Origin: Chloroflexota bacterium
GTDB lineage: Bacteria > Chloroflexota > UBA6077 > FW602-bin22 > JAMCVK01
Assembly: GCA_023475225.1 (NCBI GenBank)
Contig: JAMCVK010000026.1
Location: forward strand, 1 to 64,000
DNA: 64,000 nt
Direction: 5' to 3'
The position numbers were made by a program, and so were the translations under genes. Every line of letters begins with the position of its first letter. Within the stretch, counting starts at the first letter, position 1. Below, in pieces: positions 34,789 to 44,031 of the stretch. Under the pieces are notes generated by a model. The model saw only the letters and a list, made by a program, of their open reading frames with translations, did no database searches and was not told the DNA's origin.

Positions 34789-37700
34789 TCAGGCTAGCTG
34801 TTGGCCTGCGCTCAGGCTCGAGTGGAGATTCCTTGCCTTCTCCAAGTCTTTGGTTGTCCCCAACTTCTGGAGTGAAGCAATGGCCTGGGAGAGATATTCC
34901 TGGGCCTTGGCCGGCTCCCCTTGACCGATACAAAAAAGGGCTCTCTCATAGAGGGCCAAAGCCGTCTCGCGCTCACTGCCCAGCTCCTGTAATAGCTGTT
35001 CACAGGACGACAGATGCTCGGCGGCCGAAGCCCAGTCACCTCGCAGGCGGTATGTCGTAGAGAGCACCCGATGAGCGATAGCCTCTTCTAATCTATTCCC
35101 CGTCTGCTGTGCCTGGTGGAGAGCGCGTAAGGCGTAATCAAAGGCCGTCGTCTGGTCTCCGAGCTCTATATAGCTTTCGCCCAGCTGTCGGCAGATCTCG
35201 GTCAATGCCTCACCAGCCCCAATCCCTTGAGCCATCTGGAGACTTCGTTTGAGGCTCTCTATAGATTCAGGTGCCCGTCCGAGCTCCCGATAGGCTTCGC
35301 CCAGATTCAGAAGATTGCGCACCACGCCCCGCGCGTCGCCAATCTTCTCTTTCATACTCAGACTCTTCTGGTAATGTTCGATGGCCCGGGGTAAATCCCC
35401 CCTCATCCGATGGCTACCGCCTAAATTGGTATAGGCATCAGCAATAGCGGAGGTATAGCCCAATTTATCCGCAACGCGCAAGTAATCCTCAAAACAGGCC
35501 GTGCCTCGCCCATAGTCCCCCTTGCGGATGTAGGCTGCACCAAGGTTATTGTAGAGTGCTCCCACCTCCCAGGGGTCACCGGTACGCTTGGCTTCGCTGA
35601 TTCCTTTTTCCCAACACCCGATGGCCTCATCCCAGTTGCCCGAGAGATAGTGGACATATCCTAACTGACGCCAGGCCTGCGCCAGCTCACGGTGATGCTC
35701 ACTTCCCCGGAGCAGTTCGATGCTGTCGAGGCTGAACTGCCTGGCTAGCTCATAGCGTCCCTGGCGCAAGTATACTTTAGCAATAGAGGCACGAATGCGC
35801 GCTAACAAAGCTATGTGGGACGGCTCCTCACCCACAGCTGAGACGGCTGCTCCAAAGACCCCCAGGGACAGGTCATATTTGCCCCGCTTTTCATGAACGT
35901 TTTCACCGATGCGCCATAAGATATCAGCGTATTTTAGCGGCTCCCAACAATGGGCTAGGGCCCCTTCATAACTGGTTAAGGCATCGTCGTACTCCCCAAG
36001 GAGAGCATAGACATCGCCCCGATTGGTCAAGATCTCCACCCGCTGCCCGCGCAGCATCTCTGGGGACACGGCCATCTCCTCCGGAGATAAGCCGACCACT
36101 GCTTGATCCGGCTGTTTCTCCAGATGATCCACCGCCTCAAGGGCCTGGCTATAGTAATGCAATGCCTCGCGGTTGGCATACAGTCTCTTAGCCTTATCGC
36201 CAGCCAGGGCAGAGAATCGCAGGGCTTTCGCCCATACCTCCCCACGGTGATAGTGATGGGCCAGCGCCTCTACGTGTGGCTCCAACCGATCGCTATAACG
36301 GCGCTCCAGGCGCTCAGCCACCTTCTGGTGCAACTCCCTCCGTGAGCGGAGGAGTAAACTATTGTAAGCGACCTCCTGAGTAAGGATATGTTTGAAGGTA
36401 TACTCTGGCTCACGGGCATGGCGGTCGCGCAAGAAGATAAATTCGCCCTCCTCCAGCTGGCTAAGGCAAGGGTTAAGTTCGGCCACATCAGAGATTTCCC
36501 TCAGTAAACCAAGACTGAAGCGGCGGCCGATCACGGCGGCCTGCTGCAAGACCCGCTTAGGTTTTTCCTCGAGTCGATCCAGGCGGGACATTATTACCCC
36601 CTGCACACTTTCCGGAATAATAGTGGGGGTGATCGGCCCATCAGCCCGCCAGGTATGATTCTCCCTCACGAGCAACTTGCTCTCGATAAGCGACCTGATT
36701 ATCTCCTCTACATAGAACGGATTGCCCCCGGACCGTTGCACGATAAGCTCTCTTGTTTCATCTGGCAAGCTGGTTACACTGAGCAAAGAAACAATCAGCT
36801 CAGAGCCCTGCTCCACAGTCAGCGGTTGCAGAGCGATGCGGGTATGTCCTGGGTGTGTCCACCAGTGTTCCGGTTCCTGTAAATCGGGTCGGTGGAGCAG
36901 ACAGAAAAAGATGGGTACGTCCTTGAGCTGTTCAGTGAGGAAATCAAGCAGTTCAAAGGATGATGGATCAACCCAATGCAAATCCTCAACGACGATGAGT
37001 AATGGCGCCTTCCCTGCCTCACGTTCGAGGAGCTGGCGCACGGCGGCAAACGTCTCCTTCTTCCACTGTTGGGGAGAAAGGTGGGACGGGCTGACATCCT
37101 TCGCCCCAGAGAGAAGATGATTAATGGGCACTCTTAGCTCAGATGCCTCCAGACGAGCAGCCATCTTTGTCTGGATATCCTCCTCTGTATCCTCATCGGT
37201 GAGGTGAAAGTAATCGCGCAGGAGATCGGAAACAGCGCTGTAGGTGTTACCCTGAGTGTAGGGTAAGCAGCGGCCCTTCAGGTAGGTGACCGTCTCCAGA
37301 CGACCGCTCTCCTCCAGGTATTTGCGGAATTCGAAGAGAAGACGCGACTTGCCCAGGCCAGCCTCACCTACGATACAAACGAGCTGCGCCTTGCCCATCA
37401 TCGCCAGGGTAAAGGAGGACTTCAACTGCTCCAGCTCGGTCGTTCTACCGATGAATTTCGATTCTAGCCCTTCTATCCCCCGCATAGGGCGGCGCTGCTT
37501 GGCCAGCCCTATCACCTCATAGACCTGGAGTGGTTTCTCTTTGCCTTTAACGTACAACGGCTCAAGGGGTGTAAAATCGAAAACTCCCTGGGTAAGGGAG
37601 TAGGTGCTATGGCTGACCAGAACCTTGCCCACTCCGGCTGAGTGCTCTAGCCTGGAGGCTACATTGACGGCATCGCCCATTACGGTATAGTCTATCTTAG

Positions 37701-38286
37701 CCTCTGACCCAATGCCTCCGGCGATCACCTCACCGGTGTTAATGCCGATGCGCATGGCTAATGGTCGTCCGATCCTCTTCTCCAGTCCCACGCTGATCTG
37801 CTTAAGTTCCTCCTGCATCTCCAGGGCAGCCCTGATCGCCCGCTCCGCATCATTTTCGTGGGCGATGGGGGCCCCGAAGAGGGCCATGATGTTGTCACCG
37901 ATGTATTTATCAATCGTACCCTCATATTTGGTGATCCTGGCCCCCAGACGTTGGAAGCAATCGTTCATTATATCCCTGAATTCCTCGGGATCCAGCCGCT
38001 CGGTTATAGCTGTTGAGCCGCTCACGTCGCTGAACAGGACGGTCACCTGGCGGCGCTCGGCTTCTAACGAGGGGCGCACTGGCTCGGCCGCAGGGGGAGG
38101 GGGTTGAGGAGGAGGCGCCGCAGGCGTCTCTGGGGCGCCGAGAGGGGCACCACATCCACCACAGAAGCGGAACTGAGGCGGGTTGACAAAGGCGCACTGG
38201 CCACAAGTGATAGGCAGCTTGGCGCCGCAACCACCACAGAAACGCATGCTCTCCGGGTTCTCGAAACCACATGTGCCACAGCGCAT
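34789..38286 (-). CDS. Class III nucleotide cyclase with AAA ATPase and TPR domains
   Basis: This 1165-residue signalling protein is built as follows. Two zinc ribbons come first (CGTCG...CGGCG and CGQC...CGGCG), then a proline-rich linker. A class III cyclase domain follows (about 78-270) with metal Asp in LFSDVSGSTA and GDNIMALFG, Lys in DKYIGDN, Asp in KIDYTVMGD and Asn/Arg in NVASRLE, a set typical of active adenylyl cyclases. An ATPase has Walker A CIVGEAGLGKSR and Walker B LLIVVEDLHWVD. About a dozen TPR-like repeats end the protein. The input signal is unknown. It lies alone, divergent from the rib operon. Confidence 0.88.
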   Translation of the reverse strand: MRCGTCGFENPESMRFCGGCGAKLPITCGQCAFVNPPQFRFCGGCGAPLGAPETPAAPPPQPPPPAAEPVRPSLEAERRQVTVLFSDVSGSTAITERLDPEEFRDIMNDCFQRLGARITKYEGTIDKYIGDNIMALFGAPIAHENDAERAIRAALEMQEELKQISVGLEKRIGRPLAMRIGINTGEVIAGGIGSEAKIDYTVMGDAVNVASRLEHSAGVGKVLVSHSTYSLTQGVFDFTPLEPLYVKGKEKPLQVYEVIGLAKQRRPMRGIEGLESKFIGRTTELEQLKSSFTLAMMGKAQLVCIVGEAGLGKSRLLFEFRKYLEESGRLETVTYLKGRCLPYTQGNTYSAVSDLLRDYFHLTDEDTEEDIQTKMAARLEASELRVPINHLLSGAKDVSPSHLSPQQWKKETFAAVRQLLEREAGKAPLLIVVEDLHWVDPSSFELLDFLTEQLKDVPIFFCLLHRPDLQEPEHWWTHPGHTRIALQPLTVEQGSELIVSLLSVTSLPDETRELIVQRSGGNPFYVEEIIRSLIESKLLVRENHTWRADGPITPTIIPESVQGVIMSRLDRLEEKPKRVLQQAAVIGRRFSLGLLREISDVAELNPCLSQLEEGEFIFLRDRHAREPEYTFKHILTQEVAYNSLLLRSRRELHQKVAERLERRYSDRLEPHVEALAHHYHRGEVWAKALRFSALAGDKAKRLYANREALHYYSQALEAVDHLEKQPDQAVVGLSPEEMAVSPEMLRGQRVEILTNRGDVYALLGEYDDALTSYEGALAHCWEPLKYADILWRIGENVHEKRGKYDLSLGVFGAAVSAVGEEPSHIALLARIRASIAKVYLRQGRYELARQFSLDSIELLRGSEHHRELAQAWRQLGYVHYLSGNWDEAIGCWEKGISEAKRTGDPWEVGALYNNLGAAYIRKGDYGRGTACFEDYLRVADKLGYTSAIADAYTNLGGSHRMRGDLPRAIEHYQKSLSMKEKIGDARGVVRNLLNLGEAYRELGRAPESIESLKRSLQMAQGIGAGEALTEICRQLGESYIELGDQTTAFDYALRALHQAQQTGNRLEEAIAHRVLSTTYRLRGDWASAAEHLSSCEQLLQELGSERETALALYERALFCIGQGEPAKAQEYLSQAIASLQKLGTTKDLEKARNLHSSLSAGQQLA

Positions 38287-38326
38287 GCCTTTGTCACTCC
38301 CCCTCAGTGAAATTCTACCCCAAACG

Positions 38327-38335
38327 TGGTATAAT
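38327..38335 (+). promoter_or_regulatory. Extended -10 promoter of the riboflavin operon
   Basis: TGG-TATAAT (TATAAT at 38330-38335) is an extended -10 element about 47 bases before the FMN riboswitch. The -35 position (GTGAAA) is weak, as is common with extended -10. Confidence 0.6.
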
Positions 38336-38381
38336 TGACAAGGAAAATCAAAAGCAGTAGACTAGAGTCAATAGAAAACTA

Positions 38382-38504
38382 CCTTCAGGGCAGGGTGAGG
38401 CACGAAGGGTGCCAATTCCTGATCGGCGGTACAGCCCGCGAGCCAGTTTACTGGCAGATCTGGGGAAGGTCCAGAGCCGACGGTACAGTCCGGATGGAAG
38501 AAGG
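38382..38504 (+). promoter_or_regulatory. FMN riboswitch (RFN element)
   Basis: The conserved RFN blocks appear in order: CTTCAGGGCAGGGTG, ATTCCTGATCGGCGGT, ACAGCCCGCGAGCC, GGTCCAGAGCCGACGGT and ACAGTCCGGATGGAAG. The closing P1 helix pairs CCTTC (38382-38386) with GAAGG (38500-38504). This aptamer binds FMN and shuts off downstream riboflavin genes. It is followed by a strong terminator and then ribD, so control is probably by premature termination. Confidence 0.95.
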
Positions 38505-38519
38505 CGGTGGAGACACTCG

Positions 38520-38558
38520 ACGACCCGAAGTGCTCTAGGCCTTCGGGTCGTATTTTAT
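38520..38558 (+). terminator. Riboswitch-controlled intrinsic terminator
   Basis: ACGACCCGAAG pairs perfectly with CTTCGGGTCGT (11 bp; 38520-38530 with 38541-38551) around a 10-base loop, followed by ATTTTATT. It lies between the FMN aptamer and ribD, as expected for the expression platform. Confidence 0.85.
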
Positions 38559-38577
38559 TCCAGACGGGGAGAATACG

Positions 38578-39690
38578 ATGGACTATATGGCCCGTGCGCT
38601 CGCTTTAGCGCGTCTGGCCCTGGGGCGGACCAGTCCCAACCCGGCCGTAGGGGCGGTGCTGGTCAAGAGTGGTCAGGTTGTTGGTGAGGGTTATACCCAG
38701 CCAGCCGGCTCCTGGCACGCTGAGGTCGTGGCCTTGCAAAAGGCAGGGGAGATGGCCAGGGGGGCTACCCTCTACGTGACCTTAGAACCGTGTGCTCACT
38801 TTGGGCGCACCCCTCCTTGCACTCAAGCCATCATCAGAGCGGGTGTAGCCGAAGTGCATATGGCTATGCTCGACCCGAACCCGCTCGTTGGGGGGCGCGG
38901 ACGTCGACAGCTGGAGGAGGCGGGCATCCCTACCCAGGTGGGCGAATACGAGGCTGAGGCCAGGGAACTAAATGAGTCCTTCATCAAGTACATTACGACC
39001 GGGTTGCCGTTCGTCGTAGCTAAATGGGCGATGACGTTGGATGGGAAGATTGCCACCGCCTCTGGTCATTCGAAATGGATCACTGGGGAGACGGCCAGGA
39101 AAAGGGCCCACGAACTACGAGATGTCAGCGATGTCATCCTCGTTGGGGTGAACACGGTCATCACCGACGATCCCCAACTGACCATAAGGCTGGTGGGCGA
39201 AAGTGGCCGACCGCCTCGGACGCGAGACCCATGGCGCGTCATCGTCGATAGCCGGGGGAGGATTCCCCTTACGGCACGGGTCCTTTCGCCAGCCCTGGCC
39301 CAGGGCACGATAATCGCCTCGACGGAGCTCAGCGACCCGCTTAAACGAAAACAGATGGAGGAGAGCGGAGCGGAGGTGCTTCTCCTACCGGAGAAGGATG
39401 GGCATGTCGACTTAAGCGAACTTATCGCGCTCTTAGGTAAACGCGGCGTCACCAACGTATTGGCCGAAGGGGGTGGCGAACTGCTGGCTTCGCTCTTCAC
39501 CGCCGGATTGGTCGACAAGGTATATGCCTTCATTGCCCCCAAGATCATTGGAGGCAGCAGGGCCCCGACGCCCGTGGGCGGGCTGGGAATCAAGTCTATG
39601 GCTGAGGCTCTCACCCTGAAGGATAGACGAGTAGAGATACTGGACGATGATGTGCTGATCCAGGGTTACCCACGCCGTAACGGAGGCTAA
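38578..39690 (+). CDS. ribD: Bifunctional riboflavin deaminase/reductase RibD
   Basis: RibD deaminates the pyrimidine made from GTP and then reduces its ribose. The N-terminal deaminase has zinc ligands in WHAEVV (H47, E49), PCAHFGRTPPC (C72, C81). The C-terminal reductase starts near residue 150 with KWAMTLDGKIATASGHSKWI and has DSRGRIPL and NVLAEGGGELLASL. First gene of the operon under the FMN riboswitch; GGGGAG lies 6 bases before the ATG. ribE follows 2 bases after the stop. Confidence 0.97.
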   Translation: MDYMARALALARLALGRTSPNPAVGAVLVKSGQVVGEGYTQPAGSWHAEVVALQKAGEMARGATLYVTLEPCAHFGRTPPCTQAIIRAGVAEVHMAMLDPNPLVGGRGRRQLEEAGIPTQVGEYEAEARELNESFIKYITTGLPFVVAKWAMTLDGKIATASGHSKWITGETARKRAHELRDVSDVILVGVNTVITDDPQLTIRLVGESGRPPRTRDPWRVIVDSRGRIPLTARVLSPALAQGTIIASTELSDPLKRKQMEESGAEVLLLPEKDGHVDLSELIALLGKRGVTNVLAEGGGELLASLFTAGLVDKVYAFIAPKIIGGSRAPTPVGGLGIKSMAEALTLKDRRVEILDDDVLIQGYPRRNGG

Positions 39691-39692
39691 TC

Positions 39693-40325
39693 GTGTTTAC
39701 GGGGATTGTTGAAGAGGTAGGCAAAGTCCGCGAGGTTCGGGCGGACCGTTTAACCATAAAGGCCAGACTGGTCCTCACCGATTTAAAGCCAGGGGATAGT
39801 ATCGCCGTCAATGGCGCCTGCCTTACGGTGGCAAGGCGAGGCGAGGATTGGTTTGCGGTGGCTGTGATGCCTGAGACGATCAAACGCACCAACCTCTCCC
39901 AGCTCGTGAGTGGCGACCGGGTAAACCTGGAACGGGCCCTTCCCCTGGGTGGTCGCCTGGGAGGTCACTTTGTGCAGGGCCATATCGATGATGTAGGCCG
40001 GGTACTCACTTTGAGGCGAGAGAAGGAGGCGATCGTGATGCGCTTCGCCGCGCCGCCAGAGGTGATGCGTTACATCGTCGAGAAGGGCTTCATCGCTGTA
40101 GACGGTGTTAGCCTGACTGTCACTGCTTGTGATGATGCCTTTTTTGACGTCTCGTTAGTAAAATATACCCGGGAGAATACCAATCTAGGGGAGAAAAGGT
40201 CGGGTGACCTGGTCAACCTGGAGGTAGATATACTGGCCAAGTATATAGAGAAGTTCACCCAGGAACGTACCTCTAAGGCGTCCATCACCGCCGAACTTTT
40301 GGCCACTTACGATTATAAGCCCTAG
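39693..40325 (+). CDS. ribE: Riboflavin synthase alpha subunit
   Basis: The enzyme dismutates two 6,7-dimethyl-8-ribityllumazine molecules into riboflavin. The 210 residues hold two lumazine-binding repeats, the first beginning FTGIVEEVG and the second [12 protein letters not shown], with NGACLTV and DGVSLTV as repeat-equivalent loops. GTG start directly after ribD. A typical homotrimer is expected. Confidence 0.96.
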   Translation: MFTGIVEEVGKVREVRADRLTIKARLVLTDLKPGDSIAVNGACLTVARRGEDWFAVAVMPETIKRTNLSQLVSGDRVNLERALPLGGRLGGHFVQGHIDDVGRVLTLRREKEAIVMRFAAPPEVMRYIVEKGFIAVDGVSLTVTACDDAFFDVSLVKYTRENTNLGEKRSGDLVNLEVDILAKYIEKFTQERTSKASITAELLATYDYKP

Positions 40326-40339
40326 GAAGGAGACCGCTT

Positions 40340-41551
40340 ATGCCCTTAGCCACTATCCAGGAAGCCATAGAGGATTTCAAAGCAGGCAAATTCGTTATTA
40401 TCGTGGACGATGAAGACCGCGAAAACGAGGGCGATCTGGCCATCGCCGCGGAGAAGGTTACACCAGAGGCGATCAATTTCATGGCTAAGTACGGCCGGGG
40501 CTTGATCTGTCTGCCTATCATCGGCCAACGTCTTGATGAATTGCAAATACCGCTAATGGTGCAGAATAACACCGCTGTCTTTGGGACAGGCTTCACCGTC
40601 TCGGTGGAGGCCAAGCATCTGGTAACAACTGGTATCTCCGCTTACGATCGGGCGGCAACCGTCAAGGCCATCCTGGATTCAAGAACGAAGCCGGAGGATT
40701 TGGCCCGTCCCGGGCATATGTTCCCTCTGCGCGCCAGGGACGGGGGGGTTCTGGTACGGGCTGGTCAGACGGAGGCGGCCGTTGATCTGGCCAGACTGGC
40801 CGGCTTGTATCCGGCCGGGGTTATCTGCGAAATAATGAACGACGACGGCACCATGGCCCGCCGCCCCCAGCTGGAGGAATTCTCGGCTAAACATGGGATC
40901 AGGATCATCAGCGTGGCCCAACTGATCGAATATCGTCAACGACACGAGAAGCTGATCAGACGCGTGGCCGAGGCGAGCCTGCCCACGAAATATGGCGATT
41001 TCACGACTATCGCCTACGAAAGCATTATCAGCAAAGAACCCCATATCGCCCTGGTCAAAGGAGATGTGGCTACAGACGACCCTGTCCTCGTCCGGGTGCA
41101 CTCCGAGTGCCTAACGGGAGACGTGTTTGGCTCCCTGCGCTGCGACTGCGGAGAGCAAAGGGATCTTGCCCTGGGGATGATTGGAAAGGAAGGACGCGGT
41201 GTCTTCCTCTATATGCGCCAGGAGGGACGGGGCATCGGACTGCATAACAAGCTGAGAGCCTATGCCCTCCAGGATGAAGGGCTGGATACGGTAGAGGCTA
41301 ACCTCAAGCTGGGCTTTGCGCCCGACCTGCGTGATTACGGCATCGGCGCTCAGATCCTGGTTGATCTGGGCCTAAAAAATATCCGCTTGATGACCAATAA
41401 TCCCCGTAAGGTAGTCGGACTTGAGGGCTACGGATTGACCATTGTTGAACGTGTCCCCTTGCTGGTTGTGCCTAACCCATTAAATGCGCGCTACCTGGCC
41501 ACAAAACAGACGAAGTTGGGTCATCTTCTAAATATGGAGGAAAAGGGATGA
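40340..41551 (+). CDS. ribBA: RibBA: DHBP synthase and GTP cyclohydrolase II fusion
   Basis: The N-terminal half (about 1-200) is 3,4-dihydroxy-2-butanone 4-phosphate synthase with [11 protein letters not shown] and GHMFPLRAR. The C-terminal half is GTP cyclohydrolase II with zinc site [19 protein letters not shown] and [18 protein letters not shown]. The two supply both branches of riboflavin synthesis. The 403-residue length is normal. Its stop overlaps the ribH start by 4 bases. Confidence 0.97.
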   Translation: MPLATIQEAIEDFKAGKFVIIVDDEDRENEGDLAIAAEKVTPEAINFMAKYGRGLICLPIIGQRLDELQIPLMVQNNTAVFGTGFTVSVEAKHLVTTGISAYDRAATVKAILDSRTKPEDLARPGHMFPLRARDGGVLVRAGQTEAAVDLARLAGLYPAGVICEIMNDDGTMARRPQLEEFSAKHGIRIISVAQLIEYRQRHEKLIRRVAEASLPTKYGDFTTIAYESIISKEPHIALVKGDVATDDPVLVRVHSECLTGDVFGSLRCDCGEQRDLALGMIGKEGRGVFLYMRQEGRGIGLHNKLRAYALQDEGLDTVEANLKLGFAPDLRDYGIGAQILVDLGLKNIRLMTNNPRKVVGLEGYGLTIVERVPLLVVPNPLNARYLATKQTKLGHLLNMEEKG

Positions 41552-42033
41552 GAAGGATCTACGAGGGGAATCTACTTGGCGCCGGCTTACACATGGGCGT
41601 GGTTCTTTCCCGGGTTAACGATTTTGTCGGGAACAGGCTCCTGGAGGGGGCGATGGATGCCCTCCTGCGACACGGGGTGCGTGAGGAGGATGTAGACATC
41701 GCCCTCGTGCCGGGTGCCTTCGAACTACCTCTGGTGGCCAAAAAGATGGCTCAGAGTGATCGGTTCGATGCTGTGATCTGCCTTGGTGTCGTCATCAGGG
41801 GAGACACGCCTCATTTCGAATACATCGCTGCTGAGGTGTCTAAGGGCATCGCCAATACCGCCCTGGAAACTGGCGTGCCGATCACCTTTGGCGTCATCAC
41901 GGCCGATAGTCTGGAACAGGCCATCGAGAGAGCCGGGGCTAAGGCCGGTAATAAGGGATTCGATGCCGCGGTGAGCGCCGTCGAGATGGCCAACCTGATG
42001 AAGAAGCTGGGAGGCCCGGGCTTACCGGCCTGA
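41548..42033 (+). CDS. ribH: 6,7-dimethyl-8-ribityllumazine synthase
   Basis: This 161-residue enzyme condenses the RibD product with dihydroxybutanone phosphate. [35 protein letters not shown] and [14 protein letters not shown] with NKGFDAA are the family motifs, including the active-site His in TPHF. Last gene of the riboswitch-controlled operon. It forms pentamers or 60-mers in other bacteria. Confidence 0.97.
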   Translation: MRRIYEGNLLGAGLHMGVVLSRVNDFVGNRLLEGAMDALLRHGVREEDVDIALVPGAFELPLVAKKMAQSDRFDAVICLGVVIRGDTPHFEYIAAEVSKGIANTALETGVPITFGVITADSLEQAIERAGAKAGNKGFDAAVSAVEMANLMKKLGGPGLPA

Positions 42034-42105
42034 GCGCAGCGCTGAAGCGAACCTGGTGCGCTAGATGTTAGATACCGCCAGCGATAACTTCGTAGGAGGT
42101 TTCAT

Positions 42106-42804
42106 ATGGATACGGTTCTCCCCTTTCTATCGAGTGCGATCAGTTTTGTGTTCGCAGCGGCCGTCTTCGCTCAGTACCTGGCTAGACGGAAGCCTTACCA
42201 GCTGCTCTGGAGCCTAGGGCTACTTTTTTACGGACTCAGCGCTGGTTGCGAATTTCTAGCCGGCGTAAGCGGCTGGAACGTGACCGTTTATCGAGTCTGG
42301 TACGTCACGGGGGCTTTCTTCGTCGCTGCCTATCTGGGCATGGGCACGGTCTATCTACTGGCACCGCGGCGGGTTGCTCACCTGGTTATGCTCATCCTGG
42401 GCTTAGGCTCGCTCATGGCCATCTACCTGGTGTTCACTGCCTCGGTCAACGTGGCGCTCCTGCCCACCTCCTCCAAAGTCAGTGGTGTGGCTATGCCGAA
42501 TTACGTGCGGCTGCTGACCCCTATATTTAATATCTTCGGCACCGTCGCCCTGGCCGGTGGAGCCCTCTACAGTGCCTGGCTCTTTTGGCGTCGGCAGATC
42601 CTGCCCCATCGCGTCGTGGCCAATATCCTGATCGCCATCGGCGCCTTCATGCCAGCCATCGGGGGCACGCTGGCCCGCTTCAATATTCCTGAGTTCTTCT
42701 ATCTTGGGGAATTGCTTGGGGCTGTAATCATCTTCATCGGTTTCCTGAAGAGCCTGGAACCACGCACAGCCGGGGCGAGCGCCGAAGCCAGGTCTGGGGG
42801 TTAG
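42106..42804 (+). CDS. Seven-helix membrane protein of unknown function
   Basis: The 232-residue protein has about seven hydrophobic segments spread over its whole length, with short charged loops (LARRKPYQLLW, LAPRRVAH, FWRRQILPHR) placing positives inside. YRVWYVTGAFF and TLARFNIPEFFYLGELLGA are the most distinctive segments. I do not recognise a family. AGGAGG lies 8 bases before the ATG and it follows ribH by 72 bases on the same strand, so it may be read with the rib operon. A flavin or precursor transport role is only a guess. Confidence 0.65.
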   Translation: MDTVLPFLSSAISFVFAAAVFAQYLARRKPYQLLWSLGLLFYGLSAGCEFLAGVSGWNVTVYRVWYVTGAFFVAAYLGMGTVYLLAPRRVAHLVMLILGLGSLMAIYLVFTASVNVALLPTSSKVSGVAMPNYVRLLTPIFNIFGTVALAGGALYSAWLFWRRQILPHRVVANILIAIGAFMPAIGGTLARFNIPEFFYLGELLGAVIIFIGFLKSLEPRTAGASAEARSGG

Positions 42805-42880
42805 TACCCAAAGTCAAGGGCGTGGATGAGAGTGACGAACAGTGGGGGTTCCAAGGGGGCGCAGCCCCTTCCCAACGGCT

Positions 42881-42910
42881 GCCGAGTGTAGCCCGTTTCT
42901 TGCACTCGGC
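42881..42910 (-). terminator. Hairpin after the YgiT-type gene
   Basis: GCCGAGTG (42881-42888) pairs with CACTCGGC (42903-42910), 8 bp with a 14-base loop, directly after the stop codon. There is no clear U-run, so it could be a processing or protective stem rather than a full terminator. Confidence 0.4.
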
Positions 42911-43138
42911 CTACGCCGCCACATACTCACGGATGTCTACCTGGACGCCAGCCCGGGAGGCTTCCTCTGCGGCCTGAAGGAGCCATGCAGTGATTTCTTC
43001 GTCTACGTATTCCTCCCCGCAGTTTGGGCAGACCCTCGCCGGCACACCCTTGATCACCAGGGTGACGCTATCTCGCTCCAGAGTCACCGTCGCCTTGCCA
43101 GGAAGGGTTTCTGCTTGCTTACAAACGACACACTTCAT
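42911..43138 (-). CDS. YgiT-type zinc-finger protein
   Basis: This 75-residue protein has CVVC at the N-terminus and CPNCGEEYVDEE about 35 residues later, the zinc-binding module of YgiT/MqsA-type antitoxins, without the HTH domain of full MqsA. ATG at 43138 has AGGAGGAGACA before it. Members usually pair with a small DUF4258 toxin, which is absent here. Instead it follows an MNT/HEPN pair by 39 bases. It may be a third component or an orphan antitoxin. Confidence 0.78.
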   Translation of the reverse strand: MKCVVCKQAETLPGKATVTLERDSVTLVIKGVPARVCPNCGEEYVDEEITAWLLQAAEEASRAGVQVDIREYVAA

Positions 43139-43177
43139 TGTCTCCTCCTCTTGAATCCGGGCTCCCATTGGGTCAGG

Positions 43178-43561
43178 TCAGGTTCGCGCGTCCAGCTTCT
43201 CTCGGATGAGACGGCGCGCTTGCAAGGCGGCCTGCCAGCATCCTTCTGCGTCTTGCCTTTGGGCAAAGGTGCTGGGATAGCGAATCTCTACAGCAAAGCT
43301 GGTCAGGAAACGCAGTCCGTCCATCAGCAAAGCCAGTTCCGGCAGCGAGGGCAGACAAAGTTTTGCCAGTGCTTCCAAATCGTGGGTCTTGGGAAAGTCT
43401 ACATCCCGTTCCACCAACCACGCCTTGAGATACCTTTCCACGCATTGCTGAGCGTGAAAGCAAATCGCATCGTAGACAGGGTCGTTGGTATGCCACTGAG
43501 CGGTTGCTACTTTGTAGTCGCCCTCTGCTTTTTCAGTCCACTCCTGTGTCATTGGCTTCAT
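43178..43561 (-). CDS. HEPN-domain protein (COG1895-like toxin)
   Basis: This helical protein of 127 residues has AEGDYKVA, CFHAQQCVERYLKAWLVE and FPKTHDLEALAKLC, the usual HEPN pattern of COG1895 proteins. Many HEPN partners are RNases silenced by the neighbouring nucleotidyltransferase. The RX4HXY motif of the HepT/DUF86 type is not seen; the His in THDL is the conserved one here. I start at ATG 43561, inside the end of the MNT gene (29-base overlap); the open frame to 43675 reads through the MNT gene in the wrong frame. Confidence 0.82.
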   Translation of the reverse strand: MKPMTQEWTEKAEGDYKVATAQWHTNDPVYDAICFHAQQCVERYLKAWLVERDVDFPKTHDLEALAKLCLPSLPELALLMDGLRFLTSFAVEIRYPSTFAQRQDAEGCWQAALQARRLIREKLDART

Positions 43562-43880
43562 AGAGCACCACGCCTTTCGTGAGCACCTCTCGCAGAAAGA
43601 CATCCCCCACTGCCAAGCGCTCAGCAATTTGCTGGGGGGTACGAACCAGCAAGTCGGTTGGGAACGGGAAGTCAACCGCCTTACGAATCTCCACGGCCTG
43701 TTCCACGTTCCGCAGCAGTGTCTCCATCATTACCAGCAAATCCACATCGCTGTCGGGCGTCGGTTTTCCGTAGGCGTAGGAACCGAACAAGAACACCTTC
43801 TGGGGGTGGAATCGCTCCACGATCTGCTGGACTACTCGCTGGATATCCGCTAGTGTCGCCGACGTTTTCGGCTCAGCCAT
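43533..43880 (-). CDS. MNT-type nucleotidyltransferase (antitoxin-like)
   Basis: This 115-residue minimal nucleotidyltransferase has VFLFGSYAYGKPTPDSDVDLLV, which fits the GS-x10-DxD catalytic motif exactly. ATG 43880 has GGGAG 7 bases upstream. In studied MntA-HepT systems such proteins AMPylate the HEPN toxin and neutralise it. The overlap with the HEPN gene supports a toxin-antitoxin module. The target in this host is unknown. Confidence 0.85.
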   Translation of the reverse strand: MAEPKTSATLADIQRVVQQIVERFHPQKVFLFGSYAYGKPTPDSDVDLLVMMETLLRNVEQAVEIRKAVDFPFPTDLLVRTPQQIAERLAVGDVFLREVLTKGVVLYEANDTGVD

Positions 43881-44031
43881 CTTGCTTGATCTCCCTCGGT
43901 GCCCTAAGTATAGAATATAGGTTGGATAAATCAAGCACAATCGTCGCCCCAGCCATAGCCTACGTATTGCCTCAATAGAAACTGTTACTTATTTACCTCG
44001 TTATCCCTGAAAAGGAGCGTAGCGACCTTAG

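Noticed and set aside
34368-34933. Several overlapping open frames on both strands in the repeat spacer
   Set aside because: They are made of the duplicated GC hairpins, overlap each other and the end of the cyclase gene, and lack ribosome binding sites.
34900-36000. Repetitive segments in the TPR region considered as a CRISPR or tandem DNA repeat
   Set aside because: Repeats are only at the protein level (about 34-40 residue TPR units) and have no conserved DNA repeat or spacers.
42842-43582. Long plus-strand open frame (246 codons) antisense to the YgiT/HEPN genes
   Set aside because: It runs opposite to three genes with clear motifs and good ribosome binding sites, and its translation shows no recognisable family.
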